Shown one piece after another: positions 19,731-31,066 of a stretch of 52,501 nucleotides of DNA. Position 1 is the stretch's first letter; each line of letters starts with the position of its first letter. Origin of the DNA: Rozella allomycis CSF55 (taxonomy: Eukaryota > Rozellomycota); contig KE560757.1 in NCBI GenBank assembly GCA_000442015.1, positions 4,101 through 56,601 on the forward strand. Direction: 5' to 3'. Made by a program: the position numbers and the translations under genes. The notes under the pieces were generated by a model, which had not been told where the DNA came from, did no database searches, and worked only from the letters and a program-made list of their open reading frames with translations.

Positions 19731-21593
19731 TCAAAAGCAAATTGGGTATTTCTTCTGTGATATACTAGAATAGTATAAACTATATTTAATTACATTTCGA
19801 TAAAGGTCATTAATCTTCATTCTCATGAAACACTTTAATGGAACGGTTTCTCTCTTAAGCCAAATTTCCTTAATCTCCAAAGATAGATTAGGCTCTCTTA
19901 AATCAGCTAACGATTCATGGATTTCGAACCAATCATGTAATACTTCCCTTATTATTCGAAATCCTGATGGGTAAAGACCCAGTGCACGAATAAGGCGATG
20001 TAAATGACACTGAATAGTGGTATGAAATGATTTGAAAACAACCTATATATTTCTTTAAAATCAAACTCTTACTTCAAGAATATCGTCAGATACAATACAA
20101 GAGTTAGGTTTATAGTCCTTCAACTTGGTTAAAGGCTTATAGATTCTAACTCCACCATAATCCCTAAAACAAAATCCGAGAATTTTAATTTTCTGACATT
20201 TCGCTTCATCAAGAGATTCCACGACCAGCAAGGTGTTTTGGCCATGTGCTTCAAGTGCAAAACCGTCGAAAATTAAGGGAGGGAGAATGCAATCAAAGAG
20301 CTTTGCCGAGTATTCTTTTAAAAATATTTCTCTTTGAGCCTGGGTGGAAAGTTTGAATGCGTTAATAACATTTGTTTCTCCAGATAAATCTTTTTCAACC
20401 AAAGACGCAGCCATGATAAATCTAACGCTATTGACGTTCTCATTATCGTCAGTCAAAAAATCTCTTGCTCTAGGTCCATCCCTGACAATCATGCCAAGGT
20501 ATTTACTTATGTCAGGATCCTCATGTGTGAAGCCTGCACTTGCGACTTCATGGCAAAACCCTAATTTTGTTTCCGCTTTTCTTAAACGTAAATATGAAAG
20601 GCATTTTCTCTTTATATCGTCTAGTACAACCGATATTCTCGGCCCATTATATATTGAATATGGAGAAATAGATCTAAGTGCTGATGTTGTTTTTACTCCA
20701 AGTGACAATTTTAGATGTATTTTTGAATGATCTAACGGTTGCTTAACCGGTACAAGTGTTCTTATTGAAACTAAAGGGTGAGATGGCAGACATATCCCAT
20801 CAAATATTTGATAAACACCTTTCGGAATTTTATCTTCCAGTGATTTTATATTTCCTGGGTGAATTATTATCAATGCTTCATCCTGAGACATTTCTTCCAG
20901 GTGCTCTTCAGGGCTCTTATAATCACCTATATTCATCGAGCATTCACGAAATAACTTTTGGGTTATTTTGATTAAATCACCGTGAATTTGAAAATCTCTA
21001 ACTTTAATTTTAGCAAATAGCAAATTGACAATCGAATTTGACTCGCAAGAGAATCTCAGTGATTCATCAAGTGTTAAACCTAGCCTAGTTCTGTGCATCT
21101 GCTCAAAATCCTAAAAATATTTTACAGGATGGGTTGCGTGGCCTTCTATTACTGTGGATTCCCACTCTATTTCCGATGCTGTTAAGGGTGGGCAGTACTT
21201 GAGCATTGCAAACGATTGAACTAGTAAGAAAGATAAACTTGTCTTACATTGATTTTCAACCGAATTTTGAAGTTCTTCATAAATATTTTCCAAGTTTTCT
21301 AAATTAATCAAGGACTTTATTAAAGTCTTTGGATCCACACAAGAGTTGTCATAATCTTCTTCGAAAATTGCTATAGGGAATTTGAAGTCCATAGGATCAA
21401 CATAAACAGCACCGTTTTTCTCTATGGGCTTATTAATAATACGACATTTGAATAGATTCGTCTCACTGTCCAAGGGTCCAACAAAGAGTTCCTCGTGATA
21501 AAATTTGTATGAAATTAGTCTTTCATTTATCAAGGTACTCAAAAGCCTCTTTGATGTTGAGAAATGACATGCTTCCATAACTATATTCACCAT
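19731..21593 (-). CDS. IucA/IucC-family NRPS-independent siderophore synthetase
   Basis: 601-residue enzyme from three exons (introns of 27 nt near 21115 and 30 nt near 20050). NIS synthetases join a carboxylate such as citrate to an amine or alcohol using ATP. Visible family blocks: the nucleotide-binding EGHATHPMHRTRLG (across intron 1; family form GHPxHPxxKxRxG), GFALEAHGQNTLLVVES, and FCFRDYGGVRIYKP (family form RDxxG). A C-terminal FhuF-like part ends with VPLKCFMRMKINDLY. Length matches the usual 580-620. In fungi the known member makes rhizoferrin (Mucoromycota, acquired from bacteria). Here the gene has native-type short introns and lies among housekeeping genes, so any transfer is old. 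The start at 21593 is the first ATG in frame. Confidence 0.9.
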
Positions 21594-21676
21594 AATTTTT
21601 CTGGACAACAAGTGGCGAAGTTTGTTCTGTATAAAAATTACGATAAGCTTTATTTATAAAAATTATATTTATTATA

Positions 21677-22695
21677 TTAATAAAAATCTTCCATTCCATT
21701 GTAATCTTTCCTGTCTAATGCTTCCAGGCCTAGTTGAACTACACCAAGCTTTTTTTGCAGAACTTGCAAAGCAGATATTAATACCTCTTCTGGTTTCATC
21801 GCCCCAGTGGTCTATAAAATTAATTTTTTTTGACTACCTCGACATTAAAGTAAAATTTATCTGGTTCTGCATGTGGATCAAACGCTTCATCGACTGGATA
21901 TTTCTCTCTTTCAGAATATCTACTTTTTGGCCTGTAGATATGAATAAAATAACGCATTTACCATTCTTTATCAATATCTTCCTCAACCCAAAAGGTTGTA
22001 TGTCGTAACAAATTATCTGGATCGTATTCAAATTCGACTGCGGATACTGGGGCCCATTTTGAGTGTTCTTTAGCGACCCCCATTTTCGCGATGCATTTCA
22101 ATTTCACTTCTTGATTTTTTCTCAGCTTTACGATCAAAACTCCCTTGTCCCCTTCACTTGTTTTAATGGGTACGACGTCAGGATTTTGACTAATCAATTG
22201 AACACTAGTGACGTCCTTTGTTTGATCGTCTTCGCATCTTTATTTTACTCAAGGATAATAAAATTACTTGGCATGTAGATATAGTTCAACGGAACATAAG
22301 TTGCAGTGTTCTAGACAATTACAATCCTAAAATGAAAACAAAGAATCATAGTCACTCTGGTATATTTGAAATTATTAACAGTTGAGCTTGTCAATGGAAT
22401 TAAGCCTAATCTCTGACTTAGCATCTCATCGCATATAACAGAAGAATTCAATTCTATTTCGACAAGGTCGATTGCTTTTGATTTAAAAATGATTAAATTA
22501 CCTATAAATAAAACTAGAAAAGGTTTTACCTATTGTTGGGACTTCAGCGAGTAAGATCCTTCTCAACCCATTTGCTAAACTGGTTCACGGCAATAAATTC
22601 ATATACCTTAAATCACAATCACTTAAAGTAAACTTTATGGAGTCACTTTTGACTTCCTGGACTGTAATTTTAGGTCTTTTTGGAACGGCAACCAT
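21677..22695 (-). CDS. RPB3: RNA polymerase II subunit RPB3
   Basis: Assembly-platform subunit of RNA polymerase II, pairing with RPB11. Seven exons give 273 residues, close to the family norm. Blocks: [49 protein letters not shown], the zinc-type [11 protein letters not shown] (CxCx3CxxC), [46 protein letters not shown] and the end [17 protein letters not shown]. These identify RPB3 rather than RPAC1. Introns are 27, 55, 29, 30, 30 and 26 nt; the 55-nt one is described separately. The gene is 83 bp upstream of the siderophore synthetase on the same strand. Confidence 0.94.
22475..22529 (-). other. 55-nt double intron in RPB3 (28 + 27 nt head to tail)
   Basis: Read on the minus strand, the coding sequence breaks after ATA-G and resumes at CA-ATC-GAC (TIAIDLVE). 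The 55 bases between are GTAAAACC...TTTATAG (22502-22529, 28 nt) immediately followed by GTAATTTA...TCAAAAG (22475-22501, 27 nt). Each half is a complete GT...AG intron of the size used everywhere else in the window, with no exon base between them. Splicing may take place as one 55-nt unit or in two steps. Confidence 0.75.
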
Positions 22696-22744
22696 TTAAG
22701 AAAAATATGAATCCCGGCATTCTAAAACAGTTGAAATGTACAAT

Positions 22745-23078
22745 TTATTTTTTTCCCTCAATTCTGACAAATTGTCTCCATGCTTCATATTTTTCTGGGC
22801 TTCGATCAGAGTCATTACGGAGAACCGATCCAACGCCCATGAACAATCCAAACGATGCACCAGATGTGGCCATGTATTGAAAAACGGTGCGCAAATAACG
22901 CTGAGACATATTCACTCTTCTTCCTCTAAAATTTAAGTAATGTGCGATAATAATACTGTATGTATGCCATATTGCCAAAGACAAACCCTATGCAACATCC
23001 GACAATCCCGCCCATGAAAACTCCTAATTTAAACTGATTCCAGTATCTTTGAAATTCAGATCCTTTATCTTGCTTCAT
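22745..23078 (-). CDS. MGR2: Mgr2 / ROMO1-type mitochondrial inner membrane protein
   Basis: Small two-helix subunit associated with the TIM23 protein-import complex. Two exons joined by a 31-nt intron give 100 residues. Helix 1 reads FKLGVFMGGIVGCCIGFVFG, followed by a basic loop made by the splice (YIQGRRVNMSQRYLRTV) and helix 2 with YMATSGASFGLFMGVGSVLR. This matches the glycine-rich pattern of ROMO1 (MGFVMGCAVGMAAG...GGTFGTFMAIG). A charged C-terminal tail of about 25 residues extends past the usual end. The start at 23078 is 146 bp from the divergent phosducin-like start. Confidence 0.87.
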
Positions 23079-23224
23079 TTTGGTAATTTCCAGTGAAACG
23101 GTTCTGCGCCACGTTTACTTCTTATAGAGTTAGGTATTAAGAAACGAATCGCAGTGAAACTTTTATGGAACATGCCATTAAAGTTTCACTCAAAATCTCG
23201 AATGTGTGAAATTTCTTAAACGCC

Positions 23225-24187
23225 ATGGATGACCCATTGTACGAAAAATTGCATGCTTTGGAAGATGATCGTAGCAATAGAGATGAAGATTCAGATAGAA
23301 CAATTGATTCATTGGAGTTAGGAGAATTCATCGAGTCTTTAGAAGGCAGTGATGTGGAAATTCAAGATGACGAATATTGTCTTCCTGCAAACACAGTAAA
23401 TTTTCGATAAATAAATTAAAGTCTGATTTAACACCGCGATTACATAACACTGGGCCAAAAGGAGTCCTCGAAGAATACAAAATCCATCAAAAGGGGCAAA
23501 GAAGGGAAAATGCGCTAAAGACTAGAATGGTTTGGGACATGGCAAAAAAGAATAGTCTAGCATTAAATAAATCATTTGGGGAGACAGAAAAAGTAAGGAC
23601 CACTTATTCCTAGCATAGGACCTTGAAGAAATATCTAAAATTAGGGAGAAAAGATTAAGAGAATTAAAACAAACGAAAGTATTCAAGTAAGTAATTTTGA
23701 CTCACTATTACATAATTAGGAGGAAATTTGGTCATTTATATATAGTTGAAATGCATCAATTTTTACGTGAGATTGAAAATGAACAAAATGCTGTCCCTAT
23801 TATTGTACATTTATATAACGAGGTAAAATTTAAGTTTATTTCCAATGTGATTTCAGATGATTGTCAGGCACTAAATGAGTATATGAAAAGCCTTTCCAGA
23901 AAATATCCATTCGCCAAATTTTTAACAATGGAGGCTTCTCAACTCTCTGACAAGTTTGATATTGATGTAGTCCCGATACTTCAAGTTTATTACAGCGGGA
24001 ATCTTTCCCATAATTTTGTACGCCTTGTAGATTATCTGGGCGAGAATTTTACAAGCTGGGATCTTGAAATTTTTTTGAGAAAGTAAAATATAAAATACTT
24101 TTTGTTCCAAGATATGAAATTCTCACGAGTAACCATGAAGGAGAATTTGACAGCGACATAGAGCAGGAAGTCAGTGATTCAGAATAA
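23225..24187 (+). CDS. Phosducin-like protein
   Basis: Thioredoxin-fold co-chaperone of the CCT chaperonin that helps fold G-beta or tubulin/actin. Introns at 23396-23421, 23593-23618, 23687-23719 and near 24083-24111 give 282 residues. An acidic N-terminus is followed by the family block HNTGPKGVLEEYKIH, a helical linker (DLEEISKIREKRLREL), FGHLYIVEMHQFL, VPIIVHLY, YPFAKFLTMEAS, FDIDVVPILQVYYSG and an acidic tail EFDSDIEQEVSDSE. Between HLYNE and DDCQALNE lie 33 bases read as VKFKFISNVIS that other members lack; they resemble an intron (GTAAAAT...TTTCAG) but removing GT to AG takes 34 nt and breaks the frame. Confidence 0.88.
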
Positions 24188-24422
24188 GATAATAAATTGC
24201 GCCTTAAATATAGAACCATTAACACCTAATAACCTATGGGGTCTTAATTTATTATCCATTCATTTGTTTTATTTGCCCCAAATGAACGCTAACCAGATTC
24301 ATTGTCAATTAAGCTCGGATTAGATTTAGTACAACTAAAAAATGGGCGAAAATTTAATTAATAGATTCTTTAACTTTTTTTCCAAAAAATGGTCAACTTA
24401 AAGTGGCTAGGCAAGGTTTGCT

Positions 24423-25794
24423 ATGGTCAATGTGGAAGGGGATGATGAATCTCAAATCGCCCTGTTAAATGACATTAATGAGAAACCAAAACAACGGATT
24501 TCAATCACTTCATCTGTGTTTAACCTGTCTAATACCGCGATTGGTGCTGGAACTATTGCCATCCCTTTTACATTCAAAATTATGGGTATATTCAACGCAA
24601 TATTCTCCTTGATATTGGCTGCAGTTACAACCGCATTTTCATTGCACTTTTTGGGCAGAGTATCATCTGAAACCAACACTTATTTATATTCAGGTAGTGA
24701 TAAACTAGTCTTAATAACGATAGACTTAAGTTTAAAGACCTTTGGTAAAAGAGGAGAGTTAATAACAATTATCGTGATGATGTTGTTAATGTTTGCTCCT
24801 CTGATTGCATACCAAATTATTGTCGGTGATGTTGCATATTCGATTTTACAATACTGTTTTCCGGCATTAACTGAGGAATGGCTTTTCGATCAAAGATTTG
24901 TCACCTTTGTAACAACGTTCTTCATCATTTTTCCCATTAGCCTCACCACCAATTTAAAAGTTTTAGGGAAGCTTAGTTTTGTATGTCTTATTTGCATTTT
25001 ATATATCATTGTCCTTATCGTAATAGATCTTTTCTTAGACAGCAATGTGGACCTTCAAGAGATTTTGAAATTGCCGTACTTCAAGTTTGATTTGTCTATG
25101 TTGGGAGCATTCGCAACTATTTTAATGGCTTTCATTAGTCATACAACTGCATTAGATATTTTTTCTGTTTTAAAGGACCCTTCAACTACTCGCAAAACCG
25201 CAGTTATTGTATCCACAAATATTATTGTTCTGGTTTGTTATATTGGTGTTGGACTCTTTGGCTATTTACATTTCCAAGAAGATGTTTTAGGTAAGCCGCT
25301 ATCTAATTCACAATTAGATAACATTCTACTACAAAAGAATACAATCCCATACTTGATCGGATGTGTGTCTTTTGGATTAATGATATCATTTACATATCCT
25401 TTAATTCTTATTCCTGCAACACATTCTTTAACCTGGATATTGGAAAACACATTTTCATCATTGTCTGTCATGTTGAAAAGAATGTCGCCAAAGAAAAGGC
25501 ACATCATTTTCGCATTTAGTTTTATTGTGATATCATTTTGTCTTAACCTGATATGGCACCGAATAATTTTTGTATTTGCATTCTTTGGCTCCCTGTGTGG
25601 ATCAACTATTGTCTTCATTCTACCATCTCTGTATTTTCTTAAACTTAAATCTGATACTAAACCTTCTGAATGGTAAGTAAGCCAATGAACTTGGATCTAG
25701 GGAACTAGCGGCGGCGTATCTGAATCTCGCAGTGGGTATCTTATTATTGGTCTTTGGAACTGGCAGTCAAATTTATGTCTACATAATTGGTTAA
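24423..25794 (+). CDS. Amino acid transporter, AAAP/SLC38-AVT family
   Basis: Multi-pass amino acid permease of the AAAP (Aa_trans) family, which in fungi includes the vacuolar AVT exporters and plasma membrane carriers. A 28-nt intron after ...KPSEW restores the last membrane helix (AVGILLLVFGTGSQIYVYII), giving 447 residues with about 11 hydrophobic segments. The family start is visible at SSVFNLSNTAIGAGTIAIPF (helix 1 with the unwound IGAGT), with TYPLILIPATHSL near helix 9. The short N-tail without a large cytosolic domain suits an AVT5/6 or SLC38-like exporter. Substrate and membrane cannot be fixed from sequence. Confidence 0.88.
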
Positions 25795-25856
25795 ATAAAT
25801 ATTCATTTTCGCGGTGATATTTTTTCTGTTTAATCAAGCCACGCAAAAATTTACTG

Positions 25857-26952
<1,096 letters not shown>

Positions 26953-26973
26953 ATTTCATGAATTGAATTGAAT

Positions 26974-28340
26974 TCAACGCCTTTTTTTATTGTACTTTTT
27001 TTGGATTGTTTCTAGGTAGTCATCGCATTTCTTAAAAATTGATAAGAAATGTTCATATTCCTTTAATTGTGCTGAAAACATTTTACTTGGGCTACAAAAG
27101 TTTCATTTAAACATTCATTAAAAATTTCATTTCTATTTTCTTCATTGACCCAAGCGCGGGCTTTCTTTACAGAATTTTTGAATTTGGAATCAGTTTTTGA
27201 TAAATGGTAAATTCTCTCGACTAATCGACCAAGCAATACAAATAAATAATGCGATAATTTATGATAAAGTAATGCTCGTTGATTACAATAGCGATCGACT
27301 AGAAAATTTGCTCTCACTTTTCCTAGATTGGGTTCAGTCTTAATTTCTTCATATTCAGCTTGGCCTCTTTCAAGAGCTTCATTATCTGAAATTTCATCAT
27401 CTGTAGCTACGATATCTGAACAATCCGAGTCGTCAAATTCTTCAGCTTCAATATTTAAAAATTCATTCTCTCTTTCTGACAATTCTTCTTCTGATATATC
27501 AGTATCATCATCTTGATTATTTTCTTGTACGCTAAATTTGTCTTCTAGTAATTTTATGAGCCTCTTTTTTCTCTGAAGGATCTTTAAATACAAAATTTAC
27601 CTTAAAAGAAAAGGTGCTGTAAGGAGTCCCTTTGAGATTTAAATGATATCTGATCAGACGCTTTTTATGACAGCATTCACATTTAGAATCTTTCTGTAGA
27701 TAAACATCAGTATCAGACAATGTCAAATCTTCGATCCGTGGAAATAATTCCAGGGCTGCTTTAAATCTCTTCGACCATCGATCAGAAGATAGCATATTTT
27801 TATAATCTTCTATTTTCATTTTAATTTTATCGTAAGGAATCGAAAAATAGACATCCCTCCCATTTTTTAAAACTGAATTTAAGAAAGTATTGTCTAAAAT
27901 ATGCGACACCAACATTTGTAATGTAATTTGGAAATAGTACTTTTCACTTTGCGGTTTAACTATTTGAAACGCTGGTGTAGTTTCTTTTTAAACTATATAA
28001 TCTTTTGGATACCTGGTTCTTCATTTTCAACAACGAAACCTTTCAAGTCTTCATCCCAATTAGAATCTTCAGACGACGATTCGCTATCAGATCTATATTC
28101 AAATTTTGGTAAATGTTACAAATTTATTGATNTATTCAAATTTTGGCTAATGTTACAAATTTATTGATTTTCTTGGTCCTTTTTGCCGCTCTACGTTAAC
28201 AACTCATCCAGATCTTACTCATAACTAAACTCTGGAGTTTCTTGGACTTTGAAAGTCTATTTCAAATCTCCACTTAAATTTTACTTGGTTTCTTTCTTTA
28301 CTTGTTCCTCATCATCATCAGAAGAAACAATTCTTTTCAT
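26974..28340 (-). CDS. DUF4211 / CCDC82-like protein, copy B
   Basis: About 387 residues from seven exons, with introns of 26-29 nt. The short N-terminus (MKRIVSSDDDEEQVKKE) is acidic and basic by turns, with a second serine-acid cluster (SDSESSSEDSNWDED). The DUF4211 core carries a C-x-C-C zinc-type knot (KCECCHKK) followed by HLNLKGTPY. A second acidic linker (DDDTDISEEELSERENEF) leads to a helical C-terminal part (YCNQRALLYHKLSHYLF). The layout is the same as the upstream neighbour, copy A, so the pair arose by tandem duplication. The family is nuclear, of unknown function; a chromatin role is only inferred. An intron carries an N with a 37-bp flanking duplication at 28132. Confidence 0.75.
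28095..28170. repeat. Direct copies of about 37 bp flanking N at 28132
   Basis: The stretch TATTCAAATTTTGG followed by TTACAAATTTATTGAT occurs on both sides of the N, with one or two differences. It falls in an intron of the DUF4211 copy B gene; taking one copy restores an ordinary 27-nt intron. This is most likely an unmerged contig overlap. Confidence 0.65.
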
Positions 28341-28474
28341 TCTAGGTTCAGCCACAGTTTTGAAATGTGACAAACGACAAATTGAAAAAAAGTATTGATG
28401 TGTAGTTCATCTAATTCTTAATTTCGTGAAGGTAAGAAGTAAAAGGTCGAAAATTGGGAAAATGCTTATCAAAA

Positions 28475-29989
28475 CTAATTTATTTTGTTGGCATGTCTTT
28501 CTTCCAAAAGAAAGGCATCAATGCCACTAACTAAATTTGTGAATATGTTAAAATCCTAGATTTAAAGGGCAATAAAAGTTATTACAGACTCTACGAAATT
28601 CTCCTCTCTCAATATGTACTTTACTGTCGAATCCATATCATCTTTTGACAATTTGGGCCAAGTTCTTGTTTCTTCAATGCAACTAGCAGTGTTATTCACC
28701 AATAAACAAACATTTTCAAGTATAGCATTAAAATAGTGATACAGAAAATGATATAGCTCATGAAAGTAAGTGGATCTCGAATGACAATATCTTCCAACAG
28801 CAAAAGTCAGCTCCTTATCGTTTAAACTATAATCAATTGTATGTGGCAACGATTCATCGCTACTGCTCTCCTCTTCATAGTTTTTCAATTTCTTTTCGTT
28901 TTCCTTTTCAATCTGCAAGTATTTTTCCGTGTTTTTAACTACGTTCGGATTAATCGATACCCTTTTCTTTTGATCGGCTAGAGCTGTTAACATATCATCA
29001 TCCTCGCTATCCTCAAGAACCACACGTCCTTTATGCTTCACTTTATTCTCTCTAGCTTCATCATCACTTCCATCTACTTCCTCATCATCAATAAAATCCG
29101 ACATAAGCATATCATGTGAAGAAGAAATCGGTTGTTCCTGCTCGTCAATCGCCTCAGGATGAAAGACACTAAAAACTTGTCGCTTCTTTCTTTTTTCTTT
29201 TTCAAAAGTATTTCTATTGTAAGGTTCTCCTGAAAAAGATAAAATAAATGATGCAATTCTGTGTTTCTTATTGCATGCTGTACACTCGGGTCTTGCGAAA
29301 ATGGTTTCTCTTAAAATCTCTTGTGATGACATTTCTGGATAATTTTTAATTACAGCCTATAATAGTTAGAGCAAAGGGAATACTTCGAAATCCTTCTTCC
29401 AAGCATGAGAGTACAGAGTATTGGTGGAAGCATCAATTTTCGCTTTTATAGATTCAATGGCAGCTATATATGGGTTACCCATCGATCTATTAATGCTGTT
29501 GAAAAATTTATCGTCCAAAATGTGTCGAACATAAACTTCAGTCATTAGTTTAAAGTCAAGCCATGGATCTTTCCTGAGCATGATAAATGGCAAAATGGGA
29601 TCAGATGCTAATTTCTCTGACAAATCATTTTGTTCATTCGTAGAAGTGGTGTCTGATGATACTGTTATGACACTATTTGAAGTAGATCCTTCATCAGATG
29701 TGACATCGTCTTGATCACTAATTATATCATGATCATTCTTGTCTGTTCCTTCGACTGTTGGACTAAATTATTTATTTTCATGAATTTTTACCTTTTATTT
29801 ATGATTTCAAATGGTTTCGTCTTTTCTAATTAGACTTAATAAACTTTGTTACTTTTCATAAGTAATTCAAGTCTTTGTCTTCTTTCAGGCGTTCTATTCT
29901 TTGCTTATTGTAAATAAATACTTTAATTTTGGTAGATCATTCTCAGAATCTTCAGATTCCGATGAACTGGTCAAAATTCTTTTAGGCAT
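28475..29989 (-). CDS. DUF4211 / CCDC82-like protein, copy A
   Basis: 457 residues from six exons (introns 28, 27, 29, 27 and 30 nt). N-terminus MPKRILTSSSESEDSEND, then a disordered acid/serine-rich region, a helical part (WLDFKLMTEVYVRHILDDKF), and the DUF4211 zinc-type knot ECTACNKKHRIASFIL followed by SFSGEPYNRNTFE. A long acidic linker (MLMSDFIDDEEVDGSDDE) precedes the C-terminal helices (FAVGRYCHSRSTYFHELYHF and DFNIFTNLVSGID). It lies 134 bp upstream of copy B on the same strand with equivalent exon boundaries at the zinc knot and C-terminus. Its ATG is 144 bp from the divergent DID-repeat gene. Confidence 0.78.
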
Positions 29990-30133
29990 TGAAATTTACA
30001 AGTTACCACAGTACAGGCCGGGAAAGATTGTATTATTTGTATAAATTTTTGACAATTACATTCAAGCAAAAAACATGTAGGAAAATGATTTTTTAAGCCA
30101 AGTTTACTCCAATTGAAAAGTATCCAAGGTAAA

Positions 30134-31021
30134 ATGTCAGACACCAATAACGTTTCAAGAAATTCATTTTTGAACACGCCCTCATGTTACTATGATTCAA
30201 CAAGAAGACATTCATTTGAATCTTATAGTTCATTTACAAAATCTAAAGCGGATAAAAAGCATTACTCTTCCACAAAAGATATAGATTCCCTTTTGCTTAT
30301 CCCCGATGAACAATCTTTGCCTAATTTTCAACCTGATATCGTTGATAACATGTGTGGAGATGTTGACGATTTGATATCTCTTGCTGACAATAAATGTGCT
30401 CGACAATCACAGCCAAACGTCTCCAGATACAGAGTATCGTTGGAAGATCTTACGTATAGCACGGAAATTAATGAGGTGGCCACAGATATTGAAACAATTT
30501 TGGGGTATGCCGAAAGTCGAGATGTCGTCAATTCGATCTTAAGCGTGGACATTGATACTTTGCTTCAACAAGAAGATCAAATATTGCAAATTTCTAAACC
30601 TGGAGAATTCACTGAAATGGACCATGTTGATCAATACAGACCATTGATCCGATCAAACTCTGATATTGACCAAATGATGGAAATAGGCGAAAATCTATAC
30701 AATTCAAATTCTTACGAAGATACATTTCATTCATTTTTTGAAGATTATTCAATTAATGATATTGACAGCTTATTGCAGGCAAATAGAGTTGGCTCAGAAG
30801 GGAATTTAAATCGCTACCGTGGATCTGTATCAACATTATATATGAAAGACCAAGGCATGGAATATTTATCTCGTAATAACCTTCCATCTCAAACGCCACA
30901 GGACATTGATGACTTGTTGCGACTAGCCATAGAGGAAATTGAAAGAGGAATAATATCAGACAATGATATAAGAACAGAAAAACTTGATATTGATAGTATT
31001 ATAGCATTAGCAGTTCAATAA
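30134..31021 (+). CDS. DID-repeat protein (eight DIDxLLxLA-like motifs), orphan
   Basis: 295 residues, single exon, start at the first in-frame ATG (30134). I know no matching family. It is acidic, low in predicted domains, and carries a short motif D-[IV]-[DE]-x-[LIM]-[LIM]-x-x-[AGx] eight times: DIDSLLLIP at residue 49, DVDDLISLA 76, DIETILGYA 118, DIDTLLQQE 139, DIDQMMEIG 177, DIDSLLQAN 209, DIDDLLRLA 257 and DIDSIIALA 285. Another pair, SRYRVSLEDL (97) and NRYRGSVSTL (227), also repeats. Regular spacing of 21-48 residues between short amphipathic acidic-leucine motifs suggests a multivalent docking protein, each motif binding the same partner. The auxilin gene follows 45 bp later on the same strand. 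Confidence 0.8.
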   Translation: MSDTNNVSRNSFLNTPSCYYDSTRRHSFESYSSFTKSKADKKHYSSTKDIDSLLLIPDEQSLPNFQPDIVDNMCGDVDDLISLADNKCARQSQPNVSRYRVSLEDLTYSTEINEVATDIETILGYAESRDVVNSILSVDIDTLLQQEDQILQISKPGEFTEMDHVDQYRPLIRSNSDIDQMMEIGENLYNSNSYEDTFHSFFEDYSINDIDSLLQANRVGSEGNLNRYRGSVSTLYMKDQGMEYLSRNNLPSQTPQDIDDLLRLAIEEIERGIISDNDIRTEKLDIDSIIALAVQ

Positions 31022-31066
31022 ACTTTGCTCTTTGTTTGATTAGCTATTAATAAATTTCGGATTTTC

